This document shows, piece after piece, positions 1 through 5,481 of a DNA stretch of 9,359 nucleotides (positions within the stretch are counted from its first letter, which is position 1; every line of letters starts with the position of its first letter). The position numbers and the translations under genes are program-made. Below the pieces are notes generated by a model. That model was not told the origin of the DNA, ran no database searches, and saw only the letters and a program-made list of their open reading frames with translations. This DNA comes from an uncultured Acidobacteriota bacterium (GTDB lineage Bacteria > Acidobacteriota > Thermoanaerobaculia > UBA5066), in the NCBI GenBank assembly GCA_937902605.1, contig CALFNC010000476.1:1-9359 (forward strand), in the 5' to 3' direction.

Positions 1-1134
1 CCCCTCGTCCACCGGGCAGAGGGCGGGGTCGTCGACCGAGAAACCGGCTCGGCGGACCGCGTCGTAGTCCTCGCGCCCGTGCCCAGGGGCGGTGTGGACG
101 AGGCCGGTCCCGTCGGATGTCGAGACGTGCTCGCCGGTCAGGAAGCCGAACGACTTCCCGTCGATGTCGAACGGACGCCGGTATGGAGGGTTGGCCTTCG
201 CGATCGCGGCGCCTGTTCGCCGCGAGCCCGGGAGGGCCTTCAGGTCCGGGAACCCGGTAGCCTTGGCGACGGCCTCCACGAGAGGTTCCGCGGCCAGGTA
301 GAACTCGCTCGGGGCCGACACGCGGCTGGCGAGGACATAGGGGACCTCGGGACCGAGGCAGATCGCCCGGTTCGCCGGAAGGGTCCAGGGCGTAGTCGTC
401 CAGATCGTTGCGAAGAGCTTCGCGTCGGCCGGGAGAACATCTCCCCATAGCAAGCGAACCGCCTCTCCCTCGGGGATCGGGAACGCGACGGTGATCGACG
501 GGTCGGTCCGGTCCTCGTACTCGACCTCGGCCTCGGCAAGCGCCGTCCGGCAGGTGCAGCACCAGAGGACCGCCTTGAAGCCGAAGGTGACGAGCCCCTT
601 GGCGACGAAGACTCGGAACGCCCGGGCGATCTCCGCCTGGTACGAGTAGTCCATGGTCCGGTACGGCTGCTGCCAGGTGCCCAGGATTCCCAGGCGCATG
701 AAGTCGGTCCGCTGGCTGTCGATCCACTTCTCGGCGTAGGCCCGGCACGCCCGCCGGATCTCGACGTCCGACATCCCCTTCTTCTTAGGGCCGAGCTCCT
801 TATCGACTTTCAGCTCGATGGGCAGGCCGTGGCAATCCCAGCCCGGGACGTATGGGGCGTCGTACCCCTCCAGCGTCATCGCCCGGACCACGATGTCCTT
901 CAGGATCTTGTTCAGAGCGGTCCCGATGTGGATCTTCCCGTTGGCGTACGGAGGGCCGTCGTGGAGGATGAACCGGGGCGCCCCCTTCGCCGCCCGGTCC
1001 CGCCGGATCTGGCCGTACAGGTCCGACTCGATCCACCGCGCAAGCCGCGCCGGCTCACGCTTGGGTAGGTCGGCCTTCATCGGGAACGGCGTCTTCGGGA
1101 GGAGGAGGGTGTCCTTGTAGTCGCGTTCGGCCAT
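1..1134 (-). CDS. ileS: Isoleucine--tRNA ligase, N-terminal part (cut by window edge)
   Basis: Class Ia aminoacyl-tRNA synthetase that charges tRNA-Ile with isoleucine in the cytoplasm. Reading the minus strand from the ATG at 1134 gives 378 uninterrupted codons running off the left edge, so roughly the first 40% of a protein that is usually about 900-1050 residues. Visible landmarks: the ATP-binding signature [15 protein letters not shown] around residues 62-76 (HIGT at 69-72 in place of HIGH), WDCHGLPIE at 99-107, [12 protein letters not shown] at 195-206 leading into the CP1 editing domain, the editing-domain threonine-rich [10 protein letters not shown] at 246-255, and [14 protein letters not shown] at 344-357, which includes the region of the conserved editing aspartate. 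The KMSKS loop and the anticodon-binding and zinc domains lie outside the window. No Shine-Dalgarno is obvious before the ATG. The gene is divergent from the oxidoreductase gene. Family assignment is certain. Confidence 0.98.
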   Translation of the reverse strand, partial: MAERDYKDTLLLPKTPFPMKADLPKREPARLARWIESDLYGQIRRDRAAKGAPRFILHDGPPYANGKIHIGTALNKILKDIVVRAMTLEGYDAPYVPGWDCHGLPIELKVDKELGPKKKGMSDVEIRRACRAYAEKWIDSQRTDFMRLGILGTWQQPYRTMDYSYQAEIARAFRVFVAKGLVTFGFKAVLWCCTCRTALAEAEVEYEDRTDPSITVAFPIPEGEAVRLLWGDVLPADAKLFATIWTTTPWTLPANRAICLGPEVPYVLASRVSAPSEFYLAAEPLVEAVAKATGFPDLKALPGSRRTGAAIAKANPPYRRPFDIDGKSFGFLTGEHVSTSDGTGLVHTAPGHGREDYDAVRRAGFSVDDPALCPVDEG

Positions 1135-1144
1135 GAGCCGCGCG

Positions 1145-1173
1145 AGGTTACGCGGGGAGCGTCCGCCGCACAA
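1145..1173 (-). promoter_or_regulatory. Candidate sigma-70-type promoter for ileS
   Basis: On the minus strand, TTGTGC (1173-1168) is followed after exactly 17 bases by TAACCT (1150-1145). Both are only partial matches to TTGACA and TATAAT. If real, transcription would begin about 4 bases before the ileS ATG at 1134, giving an almost leaderless message, which fits the absence of a Shine-Dalgarno there. The call is tentative because a GC-rich spacer can give such partial matches by chance. Confidence 0.3.
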
Positions 1174-1185
1174 GCGGTTGTCCCG

Positions 1186-1191
1186 TACACT
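1186..1191 (+). promoter_or_regulatory. Candidate -10 element (TACACT) for the oxidoreductase-kinase pair
   Basis: TACACT lies 22 bases before the chosen ATG at 1214 in the only non-coding gap upstream. The same hexamer occurs at 3227-3232, just before ribH. No good -35 is visible 16-18 bases upstream. A start site near 1198 would leave a leader of about 16 bases that still holds the GGGAGGG ribosome-binding site. Confidence 0.35.
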
Positions 1192-1200
1192 CGCGTCAGA

Positions 1201-1207
1201 GGGAGGG
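1201..1207 (+). promoter_or_regulatory. Ribosome-binding site that decides the oxidoreductase start
   Basis: GGGAGGG contains a GGAGG core (1202-1206) that ends 7 bases before the ATG at 1214. It directly abuts another in-frame ATG at 1208, which is too close to be used efficiently. It therefore supports the start at 1214 over 1208 and over the far upstream ATG at 1133, which overlaps the ileS start. Confidence 0.7.
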
Positions 1208-1213
1208 ATGGAG

Positions 1214-2164
1214 ATGAGCACCCAGACGATTCGCGCCGGCGTGGTGGGGTGCGGCTACCTCGGCCGGCATCACGCGCGAATCCTCACGGAGATCGAGGGA
1301 GCCGAGCCCGTCGGGTTCGTGGAGCCGGACGACCACGCCGCTGCCGAGATCGAGAAGGCGCTCGGCGGCAAAGGGATGGTGAGGCGGGCCTCGGTGAAGG
1401 CGCTGCTGGAGGCCGGGGCGACGGCGGTCGTCGTGGCGACCCCGACGTCGACGCACGCGGCGGTGGCATCCGAGCTCCTGGAGGGGGGCGCCGACGTGAT
1501 GGTGGAGAAGCCCATCACCACGTCCCTCACCGAGGCCGACACCCTCGTGAAGACCGCCCGGGAGCGGGGCCGCATCCTTCAGGTCGGACACATCGAACGT
1601 TTCAACCCGGCCGTCGTCGCCGTTCGCCCGCTCGTTACGGAGGTCAAGTTCATCGAGGCCCACCGGCTGGGGACGTTCGTCGCGAGGGCCCTCGACGTCG
1701 ACGTGGTCCTCGACCTCCTCGTCCACGACCTCGACATCGCGCTCGACCTGGTGGGGCGGCCGGTCCGGGAGATCCGCGCGGTCGGGGTCCCGATCCTCTC
1801 GAGCAAGGTCGACATCGCGTCGGTTCGCCTGTCGTTCGAGGGCGGGTGCGTCGCGAACCTCACGGCCTCCCGCGTGTCGCAGGAGAGGACCAGGAAGTTC
1901 CGGTTCTTCCAGCCGGACTGGTACTTCTCGATCGACACACAGAAGCGGGACGTGCGGGCGTTCCGTCTCGACCGTATGACCGGCCTTCCCCGGATCATCG
2001 ACTGGCCCGTGACGGTCACGCCGACCGATCCGCTCACCGCGGAGGATGCGGCGTTCCTGAAGGCGTGCCGCGAGCGGAGCGAGCCGGAAGTGACGGGGGA
2101 GGCCGGCCGGGCCGCCCTGAAGCTGGCGCTCGACATCCTCGAGGAGATGGGAAAGGGCCGATGA
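1214..2164 (+). CDS. Gfo/Idh/MocA-family NAD(P)-dependent oxidoreductase
   Basis: Predicted cytoplasmic pyranose or sugar-derivative dehydrogenase of 316 residues, a normal length for the family. The N-terminal Rossmann fold shows [14 protein letters not shown] at about 11-24 and the family hallmark EKP at 98-100, whose lysine is normally catalytic. GHIERFNPA (125-133) and DLLVHDLD (167-174), carrying the usual His/Asp active-site pair, mark the C-terminal substrate domain. The GHIERFNPA stretch recalls the subgroup found near lipid A genes, including UDP-GlcNAc 3-dehydrogenase (GnnA), but no aminotransferase partner or lpx gene is in the window, so the substrate is unknown. The start was chosen for its GGAGG at 7 bases; an in-frame ATG at 1133 would add 27 residues overlapping the ileS start. 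The kinase gene follows after 16 bases and is probably cotranscribed. Confidence 0.92.
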   Translation: MSTQTIRAGVVGCGYLGRHHARILTEIEGAEPVGFVEPDDHAAAEIEKALGGKGMVRRASVKALLEAGATAVVVATPTSTHAAVASELLEGGADVMVEKPITTSLTEADTLVKTARERGRILQVGHIERFNPAVVAVRPLVTEVKFIEAHRLGTFVARALDVDVVLDLLVHDLDIALDLVGRPVREIRAVGVPILSSKVDIASVRLSFEGGCVANLTASRVSQERTRKFRFFQPDWYFSIDTQKRDVRAFRLDRMTGLPRIIDWPVTVTPTDPLTAEDAAFLKACRERSEPEVTGEAGRAALKLALDILEEMGKGR

Positions 2165-2184
2165 TGGAGAAGTACTGGAAATGA
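2161..2184 (+). CDS. Seven-codon mini-ORF bridging the oxidoreductase and kinase genes
   Basis: The frame reads MMEKYWK then TGA. Its ATG (2161) overlaps the oxidoreductase stop as ATGA, and its own stop overlaps the kinase ATG (2181) again as ATGA. The kinase ribosome-binding site, GGAGA at 2166-2170, lies inside it. The peptide itself is unlikely to have a function. The arrangement could let terminating ribosomes re-initiate and reach the kinase start, or it could be chance. No evidence of expression can be read from sequence. Confidence 0.25.
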   Translation: MMEKYWK

Positions 2185-3209
2185 TCGAAGGAACCTCGAA
2201 GCGGAAGACGGTCGTCGTGACGGGTTCGGTCGCGTACGACTACCTGATGTCTTTTCCCGGGAAGTTCGTAGACGTCATCGTTCCAGACCGGCTGCATCGC
2301 CTCTCGGTCTCGTTCCTCGTGGACGAGATGCGGAAGGTGCGCGGTGGGGTGGCCCCGAACATCGCCTACAACCTGGCCCTCCTCGGGGCAAGCCCTGCCG
2401 TTCTTGCCTCGGCTGGGGCTGACGCGGTGGAGTACCGGGACTGGCTCCGGTCCGAGGGGGTGGACGTCTCGGAGATGGTGATCCACAAGGACGTCTTCAC
2501 GGCGTCGTTCTTCGTGTCGACCGACATGGAGCAGAACCAGATCGCGACCTTCTACGCTGGCGCGATGGCGCGCGCCGCGAGTCTCTCGTTTCGTTCCCTC
2601 GAGCACGTCGGCATCGCCCTCGCGGTAATCTCCCCGAATGACCCTGCCGCGATGGGGGCGCACGCACGCGAGTGCCGGGAGATGGGGATCCCGTTCGTTT
2701 ACGATCCGAGCCAGCAGCTCGCGCGGCTCTCGCGCGAGGAGATCCTGGATGGGCTCGAGGGAGCGGAGATCCTGATCGGAAACGAGTACGAGTTCGGGAT
2801 CCTGGAGAAGAAGACCGACCTCGCGGAGACGGAGCTGCTCGCGCGTGTGCCCGTCGTCATCATCACAAGCGGGGCGGAAGGCTCGACGATCACCCTTCGC
2901 GGAGGGACCCCAGAGGCTCCGAAGGGGGCCGTGACGATGCGGGTTCCGGCGGCGGCGGTCCGCGGGGAGGCGGTCGACCCGACCGGGGTGGGCGACGCGT
3001 TCCGGGCGGGCCTCATCGCCGCACGCCTCCGGGGCCTTCCGTGGACTGTGGCCGGCCGTGTGGGCGCGGTGGCGGCCGTCTTCGCGCTCGAGAGCCTCGG
3101 CCCGCAGCCCGAACGGTATACGCCCGAATCGTTCGTCGCCAGGTACCGCGAGAACTTCTCGCTGGACGGCCCCCACGCGGGCGTCGCGGAGCTCTGGGCA
3201 CCGGGCTGA
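2181..3209 (+). CDS. PfkB/ribokinase-family kinase, probably sugar or nucleoside (adenosine-kinase-like)
   Basis: ATP-dependent small-molecule kinase of 342 residues, a typical PfkB length. The opening strand VVVTGSVAYDYLMSFPGKF (11-29) and RGGVAPNIAYNLALLG (54-69), the first PfkB signature region with its Gly-Gly and Asn, form the sugar-binding lid side. The second signature, DPTGVGDAFRAG (266-277), gives the anion hole and the catalytic base, Asp272. VIITSGAEGS near residue 230 is the usual strand before the ATP site. The form GSVAYDYLMSFPG resembles the adenosine/nucleoside kinase-like branch more than phosphofructokinases, but the substrate cannot be fixed from sequence alone. The start at ATG 2181 has GGAGA at 2166-2170, 10 bases away. 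The gene probably forms a two-gene unit with the oxidoreductase upstream, suggesting a shared sugar or nucleoside pathway (inference). It ends 32 bases before ribH. Confidence 0.9.
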   Translation: MIEGTSKRKTVVVTGSVAYDYLMSFPGKFVDVIVPDRLHRLSVSFLVDEMRKVRGGVAPNIAYNLALLGASPAVLASAGADAVEYRDWLRSEGVDVSEMVIHKDVFTASFFVSTDMEQNQIATFYAGAMARAASLSFRSLEHVGIALAVISPNDPAAMGAHARECREMGIPFVYDPSQQLARLSREEILDGLEGAEILIGNEYEFGILEKKTDLAETELLARVPVVIITSGAEGSTITLRGGTPEAPKGAVTMRVPAAAVRGEAVDPTGVGDAFRAGLIAARLRGLPWTVAGRVGAVAAVFALESLGPQPERYTPESFVARYRENFSLDGPHAGVAELWAPG

Positions 3210-3226
3210 ACGGGCCGCGCGGGTGC

Positions 3227-3232
3227 TACACT
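3227..3232 (+). promoter_or_regulatory. Candidate -10 element (TACACT) before ribH
   Basis: In the 32-base gap between the kinase stop and ribH, GTGCTACACT carries the same TACACT hexamer as 1186-1191. The -35 region is poor (CTGAAC at 3206-3211 with a short 15-base spacer). Only 9 bases separate TACACT from the ribH ATG at 3242, so an RNA starting here would have almost no leader, and no Shine-Dalgarno is seen. The site may drive the whole ribH-to-HEAT operon, but it could also be chance, with ribH read through from the kinase gene. Confidence 0.4.
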
Positions 3233-3241
3233 GAATGGGTC

Positions 3242-3730
3242 ATGGCCGTGATCGAAGGGAATCTCAGTGCCGCCGGACGGCGGTTCGGAATCGTCGCCGC
3301 GAGGACGAACGACCTCGTCGTCGGCCGTCTGCTGGACGGGGCGCTCGACACACTACGGCGCCTGGGCGCCGCCGACGGGGACATTCACGTCGTCCGGACA
3401 CCCGGGGCGTGGGAGATCCCGCTCATCCTCCGTGACTTGTCGCGCTCGAGAACGCTCGACGCGCTCATCGCTCTCGGCGCCGTCATCAGAGGCGGGACGC
3501 CGCATTTCGAGTACATCTCGTCCGAGGTGTCGAAGGGGGTCTTCCAGGTATCGCTGGAAGTCGACCTCCCGATCGGATTCGGAATCCTGACTTGCGACAC
3601 GCTCGAGCAGGCGCTCGAGCGCTCCGGCGCGAAAGGCGGAAACAAAGGGGCCGAGGCGGCGATGGCGGTGGTGGAGGTGGCTGACCTGAGGGCTCGCCTC
3701 GCGTTGGGACCCCCACCGACCCGCGGCTGA
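3242..3730 (+). CDS. ribH: 6,7-dimethyl-8-ribityllumazine synthase
   Basis: Penultimate enzyme of riboflavin synthesis. It condenses 5-amino-6-ribitylaminouracil with 3,4-dihydroxy-2-butanone 4-phosphate, and the family usually forms hollow 60-mers, pentamers or decamers. The 162 residues are a normal length. Signatures in order: IEGNL at 4-8, PGAWEIP at 54-60, LGAVIRGGTPHFEYI at 78-92 with the catalytic histidine His88 (same number as in the Bacillus subtilis enzyme), and the phosphate-binding ILTCDTLEQALERSGAKGGNKG stretch in the C-terminal third, with its Arg and KGGNKG. One oddity: the segment normally reading RFN or RWH reads RTN (21-23), so the aromatic that stacks on the pyrimidine ring is Thr22. 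The start is the ATG at 3242; the open frame continues upstream inside the kinase gene but without family similarity. The stop overlaps the apparent nusB start by 4 bases (CTGA). Pairing of ribH with nusB is common in bacteria. Confidence 0.97.
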   Translation: MAVIEGNLSAAGRRFGIVAARTNDLVVGRLLDGALDTLRRLGAADGDIHVVRTPGAWEIPLILRDLSRSRTLDALIALGAVIRGGTPHFEYISSEVSKGVFQVSLEVDLPIGFGILTCDTLEQALERSGAKGGNKGAEAAMAVVEVADLRARLALGPPPTRG

Positions 3731-4197
3731 GGGAGGGGCCGGGGAGCGGAAGGCGGCGAAAGGCGCGGGAGCTCGCCCTCCAGCTCCTGTACCAGAACGA
3801 CCTGGCCGGAACGCGCGCCGACGAGATGTTCGAGCGGACGAGCGAGTACGTGGACGCGAGCCCGGAGGTGAAGGAGTATGCCTCCCGCCTCGTCCTCGGG
3901 ACGCTCGAGCATCGCGACGAGCTCGACGCGAAGCTTTCGGAGAGGTCTGAGCACTGGCGCCTCGGACGGATGGCCGCCGTCGACCGAAACCTCCTTCGCC
4001 TGGGGCTCTACGAGCTTCTCTTCGAGTCCGAAACGCCGCATGCCGTCGTGATCGACGAGGCCGTCGAGATCGCGAAGAAGTTCTCGACGCCCTCCTCGGG
4101 CCCATTCGTGAACGGCGTCCTCGACGGGATCCGGCGCGCTACGTTCGACCCGGGCGCCCCCGCCCGCGGCGGCCGGAGGGAGCCGGCCAGGAGATGA
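3727..4197 (+). CDS. nusB: Transcription antitermination factor NusB, apparent CTG start
   Basis: Small all-helical RNA-binding protein that, with NusE (ribosomal protein S10), binds boxA RNA in rRNA antitermination complexes. In frame, the conserved N-terminal arginine-rich helix RRRKARELALQLLYQ lies at 9-23, DRNLLRLGLYELLF at 86-99, and AVVIDEAVEIAKKF followed by GPFVNGVLDGI (125-135) closes the fold. Counting from CTG 3727 gives 156 residues, a normal length. No in-frame ATG, GTG or TTG exists between the frame's upstream TGA at 3682-3684 and ATG 3826, and that ATG lies after the conserved first helix. CTG at 3727 overlaps the ribH stop as CTGA, matching the NTGA overlaps further down the operon, so it is the preferred start; no clear Shine-Dalgarno precedes it. 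The tail after about 140 is Arg/Gly/Pro-rich. Identity is firm; the start is inferred. Confidence 0.92.
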   Translation: MREGPGSGRRRKARELALQLLYQNDLAGTRADEMFERTSEYVDASPEVKEYASRLVLGTLEHRDELDAKLSERSEHWRLGRMAAVDRNLLRLGLYELLFESETPHAVVIDEAVEIAKKFSTPSSGPFVNGVLDGIRRATFDPGAPARGGRREPARR

Positions 4198-4204
4198 GGC
4201 CGAG

Positions 4205-5068
4205 ATGAAGAGCCTGCTGGTGCTCGTAGCGGCGTTGTCGGCGGTGCTCGGAGCCCCTGCCTCCATGGGAACTGTGGCGCCCGAGTCCGAGGCGGCCGTC
4301 TACCGGCTGGCCGGGCCCAGCCCGTGGAAGCAGGTGCGGCCGGTCGAGAACCCCGGATACCGTGTCGCGCTTTCGTCGCCCGACGGCACGACCTTGAACG
4401 TCCGTGTCGTCGTGGACGGACGGCCCCTGCGGGACGACCAGGCCTTCCCGGTTCCGTCGTCCTCGCTCCCCGAGGAGCTGCGGGGGACGGTCTTGCGGCA
4501 CCCGGACGACGACCTGGACCGGCTCGCCCGATTCCTGACGCGTGGAGCGCGCAGCGCTCTCGAGGCGGTCGAGCGGGTCGTCGCCTACACGTCCCGGCGG
4601 ATCCGCTACGACCCCCCCGGCCCGGGAACAGAAACGGCCGCGTCGTGCCTTGCCCGTGGGCGTGGCTCGTGCGTTGGCCGGTCGCTCCTCGCGGAGGACC
4701 TGATCGCACGGGCCGGGATCCCCGCCCGGCAGGTGACCGGGATCCTGACGGCCTCCGCGCCGGGGGAGCTCCCGGAGGAAGCCCAGGCATTCTGGGTGGC
4801 GGCGATCTCCGGTGTGCGGCATCGGTGGATCGAGGCCTACATCCCGGGGCTCGGCTGGGTACCGTCCGACCCCGCGGGTCTAGCAAACACCGTGACGGCA
4901 CGCTACCTCGCCCTCGCGGGACCACCCGGTCCGCAGTTCGGGCTTGCCGTCATCTCCAGGACCAGCGAGCTGAGGAGACCAAAACTGGATCTGGTCGGCC
5001 AGGGAGTGGTCCTGGGCCGCCCCCGCTCCGTGAGCCCCGGGGCGTCCGAGGCGGGGTACAGACGATGA
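4205..5068 (+). CDS. Exported transglutaminase-like (papain-fold) domain protein
   Basis: Protein of 287 residues with an N-terminal signal peptide: Lys2, a hydrophobic run LLVLVAALSAVLGA (4-17), and a possible signal-peptidase site after APA (17-19). The mature part is expected outside the cytoplasmic membrane. Residues 120-225 form a transglutaminase-like core: GSC with nucleophile Cys156 at a helix start, His206 in VRHRWIEAYI, and Asp222 in GWVPSDP, which is the Cys-His-Asp triad order and spacing of the superfamily. A second cysteine, Cys148, lies nearby. Members act as proteases, peptidases or amide-transfer enzymes, and many are uncharacterised; the substrate here is unknown. The gene starts 7 bases after nusB, and its stop overlaps the response-regulator ATG (ATGA). 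Its place directly before cheY-cheA-cheW suggests a link with envelope sensing or surface structures, but that is inference. The C-terminal 40 residues are basic and unassigned. Confidence 0.88.
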   Translation: MKSLLVLVAALSAVLGAPASMGTVAPESEAAVYRLAGPSPWKQVRPVENPGYRVALSSPDGTTLNVRVVVDGRPLRDDQAFPVPSSSLPEELRGTVLRHPDDDLDRLARFLTRGARSALEAVERVVAYTSRRIRYDPPGPGTETAASCLARGRGSCVGRSLLAEDLIARAGIPARQVTGILTASAPGELPEEAQAFWVAAISGVRHRWIEAYIPGLGWVPSDPAGLANTVTARYLALAGPPGPQFGLAVISRTSELRRPKLDLVGQGVVLGRPRSVSPGASEAGYRR

Positions 5069-5481
5069 GCCCGTCCCGGCTCGAGCTCCGCGTCCTCGTG
5101 GTCGATGACTCGCCGGCCGCCAGGCTCCTTATCTCGGACGCGGTAATCTCGAGCGGGAGGCGGCAGGGGCGCCAGGCAGTGATCACGGAGGCGGCGGACG
5201 CCTTCGAGGCACTTCGCCTCCTGCCCCGCCAGCCGTTCGACCTCGTTCTCACCGATGTGAACATGCCCTCACTCTCTGGACTGGAGCTGATCCGCCTCAT
5301 CCGGGCGAGGCCGGAGCAGAGGGCGCTCCCGGTGATCGCGATCTCGACGGAGCGGCAGCCGGACGACATCCGCCTTGCCCGGAGCGCGGGGGCGGACGGG
5401 TACCTCGCAAAGCCCTTCGAGGCAGAGACCCTGGACCGCCTCCTCACCGAGGTCCTCGAATCGACCAGAGGAAGGGTGTGA
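5065..5481 (+). CDS. CheY-like single-domain response regulator
   Basis: Stand-alone receiver domain of 138 residues with no output domain. All phosphorylation-site residues are present: the acidic pair Asp14-Asp15 in VLVVDDSP, phospho-acceptor Asp64 in LTDVNMP, Ser94 in IAIST at the Thr/Ser switch position, and Lys116 in LAKPF. The loop between helix 1 and strand 2 is somewhat long (SSGRRQGRQ, 29-37). It probably takes phosphate from the CheA encoded directly downstream and acts as the diffusible output of the pathway, on a motor, pili or another target. The start is the ATG at 5065, overlapping the previous stop as ATGA; the longer open frame upstream runs through the transglutaminase gene in another frame and is not supported. 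The stop overlaps the cheA GTG start (GTGA). Whether it is a true motor-binding CheY cannot be told from sequence. Confidence 0.94.
   Translation: MSPSRLELRVLVVDDSPAARLLISDAVISSGRRQGRQAVITEAADAFEALRLLPRQPFDLVLTDVNMPSLSGLELIRLIRARPEQRALPVIAISTERQPDDIRLARSAGADGYLAKPFEAETLDRLLTEVLESTRGRV

Noticed and set aside
1133..1213. N-terminal extension of the oxidoreductase from the ATG at 1133
   Set aside because: The extra 27 residues are basic and unlike the family, they would overlap the ileS start codon, and a good GGAGG sits before ATG 1214.
1249..2160. A long plus-strand frame over the oxidoreductase gene
   Set aside because: The Arg/Gly/Pro-rich shadow has no motif. Only its last seven codons, the mini-ORF, are worth noting.
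2034..3176. A 380-codon open frame on the minus strand, antisense to the kinase gene
   Set aside because: It mirrors the GC-rich coding frame opposite, is rich in Arg/Pro/Gly/His, has no recognisable motif, and lies wholly over a well-supported PfkB gene.
3198..3226. Possible terminator hairpin (GCACC ... GGTGC) between the kinase gene and ribH
   Set aside because: The stem is only about 5 pairs with mismatches beyond it, there is no T run, and it overlaps the promoter candidate.
2672..3241. Upstream extension of the ribH frame inside the kinase gene
   Set aside because: The extension is an alternative frame of the PfkB gene with no lumazine-synthase similarity. The family's N-terminus (IEGNL) begins right after ATG 3242.
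3210..3241. FMN riboswitch before ribH
   Set aside because: The gap is 32 bases, far too short for an FMN riboswitch, and none of its conserved elements is visible.
3385..4925. Minus-strand open frames of 250-305 codons over ribH, nusB and the transglutaminase gene
   Set aside because: Stop codons are rare in all frames of such GC-rich DNA. The translations are low-complexity Arg/Pro/Ser/Ala, and the opposite strand carries recognisable families.
4324..5064. Upstream extension of the response-regulator frame
   Set aside because: It reads through the transglutaminase gene in another frame as Arg/Pro/Gly-rich sequence. The receiver domain begins at ATG 5065 with an ATGA overlap.
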